The notes under the pieces were generated by a model. The model was not told the origin of the DNA. It saw only the letters and a program-made list of their open reading frames with translations, and did no database searches. A stretch of 64,000 bases of DNA. It comes from Arthrobacter sp. EpRS71. Lineage in GTDB: Bacteria > Actinomycetota > Actinomycetes > Actinomycetales > Micrococcaceae. How positions within the stretch are numbered: the first letter of the stretch is position 1; every line of letters starts with the position of its first letter. The translations under genes were made by a program, and so were the position numbers. This document shows, piece after piece, positions 10,201 through 17,694 of this stretch. Location of the stretch: contig NZ_LNUV01000002.1 of assembly GCF_001512285.1 (NCBI RefSeq), positions 62,001 to 126,000 on the forward strand, written 5' to 3'.

Positions 10201-10290
10201 TGCGACCGTCAGGACAACCGCGGCCAATGCTGTGATGACCTTGTGTCCGCGAAGCCGCCAACCGGCGTCGTGCGTTGCTTGGTGTTCCAT
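7207..10290 (-). CDS. Large secreted FG-GAP/VCBS repeat protein with chitobiase-like C-terminal domains
   Basis: About 1027 residues with an N-terminal signal peptide (hydrophobic VITALAAVVLTVAGMTAVV, then STPAHA). The first third looks like a propeller or NHL-like region. Ig-like segments follow, including two related CHB_HEX_C-type units (AKIYYT.N.T.P pattern). Then come five tandem FG-GAP units of about 50 residues carrying DFNGDGKxDVLARD and LWLYPGNGTGGW. FG-GAP DxDxDG loops normally bind calcium. No anchoring signal is visible at the C-terminus, which ends in the last repeat. The ATG at 10290 has AAGGAAG upstream and overlaps the stop of the preceding lipoprotein by one base (TGATG). A longer start at 10311 is less likely. 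The role is unknown, probably adhesion or surface binding. Confidence 0.8.
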   Translation of the reverse strand: MEHQATHDAGWRLRGHKVITALAAVVLTVAGMTAVVSSTPAHADQQKQIIGIGLTKPAGTVLDPIGRMWVSDSVAGFCRMSEPVNGNAGTIELDTCLGGTSPDAGPGPKVPGVSIVLDPTPGSVGSGDETAFIPDSAVGSSHLVRAVWNPPQDLFEYSSTLTVLDGDVRPNAVSDGPDGNIYLSFANARSIIKIVDPTIMHPSIESIASVTTRALGLVAAGWDNNGHVSVYVLESTGLRAFSAPGNGEMTDYVPLTSYNVGVAASIFYDYNAHVIYTGTSSGTTAGTDKVSRLNLSTGAVENQWALGFSKISGLGMRGGQLLVLDDPGQLGSTPGTGRGSISLLGGAVAKITSGPTLASGAQAPNPEFTNDTTPTFGVAAEPAGTALECSMGGTWTDCTGGTYTSAPLLNGPQTFSVRPAPGGVPVSRTFTVDTVAPAAPVFTAPNSGQVVNGKPVLGATFEPGTILSCSVDSTADAAFQVCVPGDTFTLTTAGTHTLRIRSTDSAGNVSSAAAQTVTADLTAPQVAISAPASGATVGAGYQFQFSSTSSDLAGFRCRLGTDAFTACTSPKVYADIANGAKRFEVEARDGAGNTTVAGVNFTVFVADTTAPTVTASPVGGTYGPATKITLTANEADAKIYYTDNGTTPTAASTLYTGPITMGSKTIKYIAVDAANNASSAQSQVYVLDNVAPTVTANPLGGKLTLGQKVTLTTESGAKIYYTTDNSTPTVSSPSGTTTVTVTPAATTTVKYFAVDGAGNQSAVASQTYTLPAAPTNTWKDYNSDAKNDVLARDAAGTLWLYPGNGTGGWLGKVNTGTSWNNYNLIVPTRDFSGDGRSDVLARDTAGQILLFKGNGAGGWQPPEVVGSGWSGFTAVTAPGDFSGDGKSDVLARDASGVLWLYKGDGTGKFSAGRTQVGAGWNVMNAIFSTGDFNGDSKTDILARDTGGALWLYPGNGSSGWGTRSQIGSGWNGMTALLGPGDFNGNGKADVLARDASGNLWLYPGNGTGGWLAWGQVGNGWQGFTSLP
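7210..7960 (-). repeat. Five tandem FG-GAP coding repeats (about 150 bp each)
   Basis: The 3' end of the large surface-protein gene consists of five similar units of roughly 50-51 codons. Phrases such as the reverse complements of LARDASG and LWLYPGNG recur at regular spacing. Nucleotide similarity between units is high enough that recombination could change copy number. Confidence 0.8.
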
Positions 10291-10823
10291 CACGCCACTT
10301 CCTTCAGCCACTTGGTCAGGACTGCGGACTGTGGTGCCATGGGCGCCAGCGTTAGCGCTCCCTTAACGATGGGAACACCGCCAAGTCCATACAGGGCGGT
10401 ACTGATGGTTGGCGGGTTGTTTCTTGTGCACGCTTTGATAATTGCAAGACAAATGTCATTGCGGGTGCCTGTGGCTCCGGCTTCCATGGCGACATTTATC
10501 GCGGCATTTTCTTCCGCGACTAATACTTGGGGCTGTGGGCCCACGTAAGTCACTACGACGTCGGCGAATTTCTTGTATTGAGTGTTTGCCCAAACCTCTT
10601 CAAGGCTCGACAAGATGATGAGCGGATTTCCATTGACTCCGCGACACTCGAATTGGTAGCGCTTTACTGGTTCAGGTCTTTCGACGCGTGGTTTGTCGGC
10701 ATCGCCGGCATTCGTCACGCCCAGTTTGAATGGCTCAACATTTTCAACGACCTTGACCGAGCAGCCTGTTAGAACGAGACCGGCTAGGCCAAGCTGGACG
10801 ACGACGCGTCTTGGCATGTCCAC
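10290..10823 (-). CDS. Lipoprotein, paralogue of the upstream lipoprotein
   Basis: A 177-residue protein with a short lipoprotein signal (VLTGC lipobox near residue 21). Its central region (LSSLEEVWANTQYKKFADV, YVGPQP, then an EENAAI stretch) is clearly related to residues of the upstream gene product (YSSLAEVWASTEYVRLATC, YEGPLP). It lacks the C-terminal domain of that paralogue and stops at a TGA overlapping the start of the FG-GAP gene by one base. The start is either GTG at 10823 or ATG at 10817. No known function is recognised. The tight coupling suggests it works with, or is made in fixed ratio to, the FG-GAP protein. Confidence 0.75.
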   Translation of the reverse strand: MDMPRRVVVQLGLAGLVLTGCSVKVVENVEPFKLGVTNAGDADKPRVERPEPVKRYQFECRGVNGNPLIILSSLEEVWANTQYKKFADVVVTYVGPQPQVLVAEENAAINVAMEAGATGTRNDICLAIIKACTRNNPPTISTALYGLGGVPIVKGALTLAPMAPQSAVLTKWLKEVA

Positions 10824-10900
10824 CGAGGGATCCCCACTTCATTCGGATGCTCCCCAGCTCCGCATGCAGTTGGATTTTCGCCCCAGCCGTTACGGCTGCA

Positions 10901-11698
10901 TTACTCCATCTTCTCCCAAATTCCGCATTTGTCACTAGTTAGGACGTCTTTTTCTTCAAGGATTATTCCGGATTGACCTTCGGTCGCTCCGCCGCTGGCC
11001 TTTTTGCTGCCGTCAGCGGCCGACACTGACCATGCGCAGCCCTCGGGCGGGGTCTTCCGAAGATGGAACTTACCTGCAACCAAGCCCCCGCTTGCCACGG
11101 CAGACTCACCGTCCCCGGCTCGTTCACCGGCCGCCCAGAGTCCTATGATTCTTCCTTGCGGCGCCCTGGGGCACAGCTCGCTGGCGGCTAGCAGCATCTG
11201 CCGGCTGCTGCGTCCGAAGAGATCCGACGCTGCATCGTCGCTGACACGGGTGCACAGCGCCAGGGCCGTTAAGTAGGCGTCGAGGCCGGCCGAGGGGGTG
11301 ATGCCGGGCTCTGCGATGGAGATGATTCTTGCCTCGTCCTCGGTCGGTTCAAAGGGCAGGGGGCCTTCGTAGCTGGCGGCGCAAGTAGCCAACCGGACAT
11401 ATTCGGTGGAAGCCCAAACTTCAGCAAGACTGCTGTAGGTCACTTCTGGAACAGCCTCGTTGAGGTTTGAGCACACGTACGTGAACCGGCCCGAATCATC
11501 GGGGGCACCGGCGCCCTGCCCGCTGCCATTGCCGGGGGTTGTTGGTCCGGGATCCGACGTTGCCGGTGACGAAGGTGTCGTGGTCGGACTTGCCGACGCG
11601 GAGGAAGGGGATGGCGCCGTGGTTGAGGGAGTTGCTGTGCCAGAGCATCCGGCAAGAAGCAGTATCAGCGCCGCAGCGGCCGGGTACAAGGTTCTCAT
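10901..11698 (-). CDS. Lipoprotein with Ser/Thr/Pro-rich linker and C-terminal GC.W-type domain
   Basis: A 265-residue protein. The start at 11698 is supported by GGAGG five bases upstream; an upstream ATG at 11758 lacks one. The signal LILLLAGC gives a lipid-anchored cysteine, followed by a low-complexity S/T/P/A linker. The paralogous domain shared with the next gene comes next. The last 60 or so residues (GKFHLRKTPPEGCAWSVS to DKCGIWEKM) fit a small actinobacterial extracellular domain marked by GC.W and a final CG.W. No enzymatic motif is seen. It leads the lipoprotein-lipoprotein-FG-GAP gene series. Function unknown. Confidence 0.72.
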   Translation of the reverse strand: MRTLYPAAAALILLLAGCSGTATPSTTAPSPSSASASPTTTPSSPATSDPGPTTPGNGSGQGAGAPDDSGRFTYVCSNLNEAVPEVTYSSLAEVWASTEYVRLATCAASYEGPLPFEPTEDEARIISIAEPGITPSAGLDAYLTALALCTRVSDDAASDLFGRSSRQMLLAASELCPRAPQGRIIGLWAAGERAGDGESAVASGGLVAGKFHLRKTPPEGCAWSVSAADGSKKASGGATEGQSGIILEEKDVLTSDKCGIWEKME

Positions 11699-11797
11699 GG
11701 TGACCTCCACCTCCATGGTTGTCAGAACCCGGGTGCCGGTCAATGGATTTGCCCGCAAATCGGGTATCGATACCGCTACAAATGTTGCTGAACAAAC

Positions 11798-11833
11798 GTC
11801 GAAGGCCCTGCTCCGGAGATCAAGGCCTTCGAC
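11798..11833 (-). terminator. Terminator hairpin after the ceramidase-like gene
   Basis: A perfect 10-bp inverted repeat (11798-11807 with 11824-11833) lies just beyond the stop of the minus-strand gene ending at 11845. The T-run is poor. Confidence 0.5.
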
Positions 11834-11844
11834 GATGATGTTTG

Positions 11845-13191
11845 TTAGGCGAACATCGAATTCAGGGTGTTGATGACAGTCGCTTCCACGCCCGTCGTTC
11901 CGCCCCGGAAGTGCCCGATGTGTCCGTATACGGTCATGGAACCACCCGCGATCCCCGGATGGTCCGGGTCCCAGCCGCCTTCATAGCTGCCCCCGGAGGA
12001 ATAGGGTGGAAGGAACTGCGCGCTGGGCACGTAGTAGCAGGACTCGTTTCCGTAGCCGCCAACGATAACTCCGTTGGCTCCGCCGAACCTTGCCCGGAAA
12101 TAGGCGGCGTAGCCGCTCACCAACTCGCCACCGACGATTCCGATCCTCAGTTGGGGGCTGCCCCCGAATTTCCACACTTGGAAAGGACAGACAACCGACG
12201 TCTCGTAGCTGCCGCTGTCAATTCGCCCGATCATGACCTGGGCATGGCGACCGTACCAGGCGGGATTCCCGTCCAGGTTGGGGAGCCGGGATGCGTACGC
12301 GGCGCGAACAGCGGCCATGTTGCCGGCTGTGGCCGTGATGTCCAGGGGAATCTTCACTTCCTGGTAGCTGGTCTGGAGGGGGCTGCCAATGGACCTCCCC
12401 GGTGTCTGCATGGCCACGTCAACAGCAGCGCCCAGTTTAGTGGCGTACTCGTCCCGCAACTCCCAGCTCGGCACCCCCATAGGGTTCTGGTCGCCGGCTG
12501 CTCCTTGGAGGAACAACGCAAAACATTCCGGATTGGTATTTTCAATGTAATTGCAAGCCCCGGCGGGATAATCGCCGTCGAATAGCGTGCGCATGCCAGC
12601 CGCCACAGGGTGGCAAGCGTAGTTGAAAATAACTGCGGCGGCGTTGCCGTTTGACTTACGCGCGACGATGACCGGAACGGTGTTCTCGAGATAGGGCAGT
12701 CCCACCCTGTTGTACGCGATGCTGGCTGAGGTGACCTTGTAGTCCAACGTGACGGGGGTTTGGGAGGCGTTGAGCGCTTCACTGGCAGCGTCCACGAGAT
12801 CGTTCTCCAAGTGCTGACTGTAAGTCTCCACCATCGACAAGTCCGACAACCCGTAGCACATGAACGGGTGGAGGGTGTCGATGACTGCCGGTGCGTTGTG
12901 GGTGTGGGTGGACTGGATCAGGATATCGCCGTTGGACCAGCCCGCCAGCGCCAGGATCCTTTGCCGTGCCCGCTGGTGGATTGACCTGGGCAGGGCAAGA
13001 ATGTCCACGCTCATGATCAGGTTGGGGGAGCCGTTTTCCCACAGCACGATTGCACGAACCCATAGTGATTCGTAGGGTGCGCTGCTGGTGGCCTCCCGGC
13101 CGCCGTCGAGGGTCCCGTATCCCGCCATGTAGGGATTGACGTCAAGCGGTGGCGAAATGCTGACCTTGGCCGTTGAAACGGTAAACGCCAT
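11845..13191 (-). CDS. Neutral/alkaline ceramidase-like hydrolase
   Basis: A 448-residue protein related to the N-terminal catalytic domain of neutral/alkaline non-lysosomal ceramidases. It has a THTHNAPA zinc motif, an NYACHPV motif with a second likely ligand, GAAGDQNP, and a late GGYGNESCYY segment. Members of the superfamily hydrolyse amides or related lipids, but many bacterial homologues have no known substrate. There is no signal peptide (it begins MAFTVSTAKVSISPP), so this protein appears cytoplasmic, unlike classical secreted ceramidases. The start is well supported by AAGGAG upstream. It is bounded by terminators on both sides and looks monocistronic. Confidence 0.7.
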   Translation of the reverse strand: MAFTVSTAKVSISPPLDVNPYMAGYGTLDGGREATSSAPYESLWVRAIVLWENGSPNLIMSVDILALPRSIHQRARQRILALAGWSNGDILIQSTHTHNAPAVIDTLHPFMCYGLSDLSMVETYSQHLENDLVDAASEALNASQTPVTLDYKVTSASIAYNRVGLPYLENTVPVIVARKSNGNAAAVIFNYACHPVAAGMRTLFDGDYPAGACNYIENTNPECFALFLQGAAGDQNPMGVPSWELRDEYATKLGAAVDVAMQTPGRSIGSPLQTSYQEVKIPLDITATAGNMAAVRAAYASRLPNLDGNPAWYGRHAQVMIGRIDSGSYETSVVCPFQVWKFGGSPQLRIGIVGGELVSGYAAYFRARFGGANGVIVGGYGNESCYYVPSAQFLPPYSSGGSYEGGWDPDHPGIAGGSMTVYGHIGHFRGGTTGVEATVINTLNSMFA

Positions 13192-13373
13192 GAAAGATCA
13201 CTCCTTGATTGTGCACAGTGGTGACCTTCGTTTGCCCCCAAACAAAGCCCGTTTCCCGAATGTGCTGAACAGCCAATACGTGAGACCACCTTCATTAGAT
13301 CACGCAACCCCGTGATTTAGACCCGGTCCTCCGCTCGAAACATTATTTGTTTCCTTAGCAGAGTTTTCTGAAT

Positions 13374-13422
13374 GCGAATGGGGACTGCACACTTCTTTTC
13401 AGAGTGTGCAGTCCCCATTCGC
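13374..13422 (-). terminator. Long terminator hairpin after the GH25 gene
   Basis: A perfect 20-bp inverted repeat (13374-13393 with 13403-13422) with a nine-base loop lies about 30 bases beyond the stop of the muramidase gene. The stem is unusually long for a terminator. Confidence 0.7.
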
Positions 13423-13450
13423 GAATTTCGGGAGCTGTGCTTGCCGGGGC

Positions 13451-16192
13451 CTAGCTGGCAGGGGCGAGGATTTTCAGGCCGCCCCAGTCGGTGCCGACTC
13501 GTGTGGGAGTACCCCAGCTCCCGTTCTGTCCGACGGGGTAGTAGCGCAGGTCTCCGGTGCTTGTCCGCGCCAAAATTCCGGCCGATCCGGCTCCGGCGAA
13601 TCCGCGGATGGATCCGAAGCTGTTGATCACGTTCCACCCGATTCCTACGGTCTCGGCTGGTTCCTGCACAAATGCTCCGCTGCCATTTGATCTGTAGAGC
13701 ATCAAATCGCCGGCAGCATTCTTTGCCAGGAGATCCATGTTCGAGTCCTTGTCGAAGTCCATCTGCAGGATGTCCAATCCGGCCCAACCCGTACCAATCT
13801 GAACGCGTGCTCCTAATCCAGTGCCGGACGGGTTGCTGATCTGGAACAGGCGACCTGAGGGGTCGTATCCCACAATGCTTGGCCGGGCATCGGACTTCTT
13901 CCACTTACCGGCTGTGAGCGTCCAGTCCTTCCACCCGGTTCCCAAACTGATCGGAGTCCCATAGCCGCGACCTTTCAATCCGGGGTAGACGCTGAGTCGC
14001 CCATCACTCCATTGCGCGAGGATGTCCAGGGCGCCGTCGTTGTTCCAGTCGGTGAGGAAGCCTGCCTTCAGGCCGGTCCACTGAGTACCGATAAGTTCGG
14101 TGGGCAACAAGGAGGTGGAACCTGACCCCGGGTAGCGGTACAGATTGCCGTCTTGGCGAACAGCCACAACGTCTGGCGCGTCCACGCCGAGCGTCGTTTC
14201 AACATCGACGGGCGCGCCACTGATGACGTTCGCGTCATTCCATCCCACGCCGATGAGGAAACGGTTGCCCCAGGTCCCGGACACTGCCGGGTAGTAATAC
14301 AGGTCGCCGTTGGCCGCCCGGGCTTGAAGCCCTTGCGAACCGGCGCCGTTGAAACCGGCTGCGGAGCTGATCGACGTCATAGCGGACCAGCCGTTGCCAA
14401 TCACCCGGCTCGGTTCGGAGATGAACGATCCCACCCCGTTGGAGCGGTAAAGGCGCATGATGCCATCGCTCGTTCTCGAGACGATGTCCTGGTTTCCGTC
14501 CCCGTCGAAGTCCAGTTGGTTGAACTGGTGCCCCCCGAATCCTGACCCGATCAGCACGCCTCCGCTGAGGGCACCAGCGCCGGAATTCGCATAGCGGTAG
14601 AGGTTTCCTTTGCCATCCTGACCGATAACACCCGGGTATGCGTCCCTGGAGTTCCACCACCCAACAGTGAGTGACATTTCCTGCCAGCCAGTTCCGACAA
14701 GTATGGGGGCGAGGAAACCGCCGCCGGCCGTCCCCCTGAAGACTTGGAGTGAGCCATCCTTCCACTGGGCAAGAACATCCTGGATCCCGTCTTGGTTCCA
14801 GTCAACGACGTGCACGGATTGCGCAGTTCCCCAACCGGAGCCGATAGCTACGGGTCCTGTGATGCGGCCCTGTCCGTCAGCCGGGAAGTTGTCCAGCCGT
14901 CCTGATGGCATGGCAGCGAGCACGTCAGCCCCGGACCGGATAGAGGGGCTGGAAGGGCGGGAGACTCCGCGGGCAAAGGTGCGCAGCTGGTCATAGGTGC
15001 CGTTGAAGATGTTCGAGTCCCCTTCAAAGGGGCCGGTGCTGCTGTACTGCCACATGGTGTAATTGCCCCAACTGAGAGGCATGTCCCCCGGGGAGTTCGT
15101 GGGGTTGTTCCAGTAGGACGCGATCCACAGCGGATAGTTTCCGAAGGTGGAGTTCCCAACACAGGTGTTCCACCAATCAGTGGTGCTGTAGATGACCGGG
15201 AAGCGGCCGGTGAGGGCCTTGACTGTGTTACCAAAATCGGCCGCCCATTGTCCGAGCTGGGCCTTGGACATGTCGTAGCAGGTGTTGCCGAAGTAGAAGC
15301 CGTTGATGGTGCGTCCGGCGTAGGGGTTGTATTCGATGTCCAGTACAGGCGGAAGAGTGTAACTGTCGGCAGTCCATCCGCCGCCGTTGGCCACGAAGTA
15401 TCTGGCTTGATCCGCACCCGAGGACCAGTTGGGGATTGCGAAGTGATAGGCGCCCCTGACCATGCCTACGTTACGGGAGCCGTTGTACTGCTGTGTGTAA
15501 TTTTCATTGAGGTAGTAGTTGCCCTCGGACGCCTTGACGTACGCCCATCGGGAACCCTGGTTCCATTGGCTTTGCCAGTTGACGTTGCCTTGGTGGGCGC
15601 TGACGTCCTGTCCGGCGATGCCGATGGTGGGGCGCCAGTGTCCCGTGTCGGCAGCCATGGGGACCACGGAATTCACTGAACCGCCGACTGCTCTGGTGCC
15701 TGATGGGGGTGCAGTGGCGCTCTGTTGCTTTGCCGACAAGACTCTTGGTGATCTCTGGCCCATCTCAGCACCACCGGCCGGAATAGCCGCCCGCATTGCC
15801 GCTTTCATGGCGTCGGCATCGGGTGCGGTGCCAGGCGATGCCTGGGGCGTTGGCGTAGCTGACTGACCGGAGGCTTTTGACGTTGGCGCTGGAGTAACTG
15901 CTGGTGAAGGTCCGACGGCGGGAAGCGGCTCTTGCTGCTTGGACACCGACGTATTACTCGGCAACTCGCTGCCGGGGGTCCCTGAACCGGGGCCATTTCC
16001 GGCCGGGCGGGGGCCCTGTGAGGGCGACGTTTCCTGAACATCCGACCTTGGAGCAGGTTGGGGGCCGGAGGCTTGGGCCCATGCCGGTACTCCGAGGCAA
16101 CTGCCTCCCACCAACGCGATAGTCAGCGCCAAGGCCGCACGTGCCAGCGGGATGCGGCGGACCGGGTCCATAGAGTTCATTTCCATTTTCAC
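13451..16192 (-). CDS. Secreted GH25 muramidase with C-terminal FG-GAP repeats
   Basis: A 913-residue protein. Residues 1-40 form a signal peptide (ALALTIALVGG to AWAQA). A Pro/Ser/Thr-rich linker runs to about 185. Residues 190-400 are a GH25 lysozyme domain with GIAGQDVSAHQG at its start, PPVLDIEYN containing the acidic pair expected for catalysis, and a WQYSS motif near its end. The rest is about nine FG-GAP-like units (for example DFDGDGNQDIVSRTSDG). GH25 enzymes cut the MurNAc-GlcNAc bond of peptidoglycan. No recombinase or holin lies nearby, so a housekeeping or secreted lytic role is more likely than a prophage endolysin. The upstream gap 16193-16387 shows no further gene. Confidence 0.88.
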   Translation of the reverse strand: MKMEMNSMDPVRRIPLARAALALTIALVGGSCLGVPAWAQASGPQPAPRSDVQETSPSQGPRPAGNGPGSGTPGSELPSNTSVSKQQEPLPAVGPSPAVTPAPTSKASGQSATPTPQASPGTAPDADAMKAAMRAAIPAGGAEMGQRSPRVLSAKQQSATAPPSGTRAVGGSVNSVVPMAADTGHWRPTIGIAGQDVSAHQGNVNWQSQWNQGSRWAYVKASEGNYYLNENYTQQYNGSRNVGMVRGAYHFAIPNWSSGADQARYFVANGGGWTADSYTLPPVLDIEYNPYAGRTINGFYFGNTCYDMSKAQLGQWAADFGNTVKALTGRFPVIYSTTDWWNTCVGNSTFGNYPLWIASYWNNPTNSPGDMPLSWGNYTMWQYSSTGPFEGDSNIFNGTYDQLRTFARGVSRPSSPSIRSGADVLAAMPSGRLDNFPADGQGRITGPVAIGSGWGTAQSVHVVDWNQDGIQDVLAQWKDGSLQVFRGTAGGGFLAPILVGTGWQEMSLTVGWWNSRDAYPGVIGQDGKGNLYRYANSGAGALSGGVLIGSGFGGHQFNQLDFDGDGNQDIVSRTSDGIMRLYRSNGVGSFISEPSRVIGNGWSAMTSISSAAGFNGAGSQGLQARAANGDLYYYPAVSGTWGNRFLIGVGWNDANVISGAPVDVETTLGVDAPDVVAVRQDGNLYRYPGSGSTSLLPTELIGTQWTGLKAGFLTDWNNDGALDILAQWSDGRLSVYPGLKGRGYGTPISLGTGWKDWTLTAGKWKKSDARPSIVGYDPSGRLFQISNPSGTGLGARVQIGTGWAGLDILQMDFDKDSNMDLLAKNAAGDLMLYRSNGSGAFVQEPAETVGIGWNVINSFGSIRGFAGAGSAGILARTSTGDLRYYPVGQNGSWGTPTRVGTDWGGLKILAPAS

Positions 16193-16387
16193 ATCAGGCC
16201 CTGTACCGCGGCTCAGCGGCGCATGGTGTGGCTTGCGGACAAGCTCCGGGGCGGGCGCTTGCGCATGAGACCAAAGGCCAGCTCCTAACGGGCTTTACCC
16301 TAACATTCCGGGACTGGAGTGACTAGTGGGATTGAGGATACTGAGGTGACTGATGGTGAGAGTTATCCACATGTGCTTCACGGCGAC

Positions 16388-16416
16388 TTGAGGCACTGAA
16401 TTCGCTGGCCTAGCGT
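16388..16416 (+). promoter_or_regulatory. Predicted promoter of the pilus operon
   Basis: TTGAGG (16388-16393), a 17-base spacer and TAGCGT (16411-16416) form a good vegetative promoter about 55 bases before the preferred CpaF start. Confidence 0.5.
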
Positions 16417-16470
16417 GAACAACTCGAGATGCGCCTCTCGTTTACGTGCTCGCGATCATCGGGGAGAGAT

Positions 16471-17694
16471 GTGGATGCTGTAAAAATCGTCGAAGGTGAA
16501 GTCCGGGAACTCATCCGACGCCGCGGATTGGATCCGTTGGAACAAGCCAAAGACGTGCGGCTCCTCGTAGACGCCGCAGTCAACGATTACGACGAACGTG
16601 CGCTGCTGGGGCCGCTGCCTTCGCTAGGACACCTGGAGGCGGCCCGGCAACACATCTTTGATGCGGTGGCGGGATTTGGCCCACTGCAACCACTCCTGGA
16701 TGATCCGGCAGTAGAAGAGGTATGGATCAACGCTCCGCACGAAATCTACGTGGCTCGCAACGGGGAATCCGAGCTGACGGCCATCAGCCTCACTGAGCAG
16801 CAAGTGCGCGATCTCGTGGAAAGGATGCTCAAGAGTTCCGGGCGCCGCGTGGATGTCTCGTCCCCCTTCGTGGACGCGGCCCTTCCGGACGGGTCAAGGC
16901 TGCACGTCGCTATCCCGGACATCACCAGGAAGCACTGGGCTGTCAACATCAGGAAATTCATCGCGAGGGCAAGCCGGCTCGAACATTTGGTGGAGCTCGG
17001 GAGCCTGACGCCCCAAGCCGCCAGATTCCTGGGTGCATCGGTAGCCAGCGGACTTAACATTCTGGTCTCCGGGGCAACCCAAGCGGGGAAGACCACCATG
17101 TTGAATTGCCTGGCTTCGAGCATCGGATCGCGCGAACGCGTCATCACGGTTGAGGAAATCTTTGAACTGCAGCTTCCCCTGCGTGATGTGGTGGGATTGC
17201 AATGCCGCCAACCCAATCTCGAAGGTGAAGGCGAAATACCCCTGCGGCGTCTTGTCAAGGAAGCGCTGCGGATGCGTCCGGACCGTCTGATCCTGGGAGA
17301 GGTTCGCGAAGCGGAAAGCCTCGACATGCTCATTGCACTGAATTCCGGCTTGCCCGGGATGTGCACTGTGCACGCTAACTCCGCCCACGACGCCGTCACT
17401 AAGATCTGCACCCTCCCGCTCCTGGCCGGGGCGAATATTTCGAGTGCTTTCGTAGTGCCCACCGTCGCATCCTGCATTGACCTCGTAGTGCACTGCGGGC
17501 GCCATGCCACCGGGCGCAGGCAAGTGACCGAGATCCTGTCCCTGGGACGCAGGGTGGAGAGCGGGATCATCGAGTCCTCGGGTGTTTTCGGAATGGTTGC
17601 GGGCCAACTACAGCCACGGGCCAACTCCATGCCGGCAGCGGACAAGTTTGCCCGGGCAGGCTTCGACGTCGCTGCCCTCCTGGAGTCGAACTGA
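16471..17694 (+). CDS. CpaF/TadA-family pilus assembly ATPase
   Basis: A type II/IV secretion ATPase of about 407 residues. The N-terminal helical region (VEGEVRELIRRRGLDPLEQ) and the PLLDDPAVEEVWINAP motif are typical of CpaF. Walker A is GATQAGKTT near residue 200 and Walker B-like sequence is DRLILGEVREAE. A His-containing MCTVHANSA box follows. The GTG at 16471 has GGAG four bases upstream and gives the usual CpaF N-terminus; an ATG at 16429 would add 14 residues. It should power assembly of a Tad/Flp-like pilus at the cytoplasmic membrane. Its stop overlaps the TadB start (TGATG). Confidence 0.85.
   Translation: MDAVKIVEGEVRELIRRRGLDPLEQAKDVRLLVDAAVNDYDERALLGPLPSLGHLEAARQHIFDAVAGFGPLQPLLDDPAVEEVWINAPHEIYVARNGESELTAISLTEQQVRDLVERMLKSSGRRVDVSSPFVDAALPDGSRLHVAIPDITRKHWAVNIRKFIARASRLEHLVELGSLTPQAARFLGASVASGLNILVSGATQAGKTTMLNCLASSIGSRERVITVEEIFELQLPLRDVVGLQCRQPNLEGEGEIPLRRLVKEALRMRPDRLILGEVREAESLDMLIALNSGLPGMCTVHANSAHDAVTKICTLPLLAGANISSAFVVPTVASCIDLVVHCGRHATGRRQVTEILSLGRRVESGIIESSGVFGMVAGQLQPRANSMPAADKFARAGFDVAALLESN

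Noticed and set aside
13451..16192. GH25 lysozyme as a sign of a prophage
   Set aside because: It carries a signal peptide, linker and FG-GAP repeats, and no holin, integrase, terminase or structural genes are in the window.
16193..16387. Possible riboswitch or leader RNA upstream of the muramidase gene
   Set aside because: No conserved riboswitch elements could be recognised; only a weak TAGGGT -10 near 16300 on the minus strand was seen.
16746..17645. A 299-codon antisense frame in the CpaF gene
   Set aside because: The sense strand encodes clear Walker motifs; the antisense product is Ser/Arg-rich, typical of a high-GC shadow frame.
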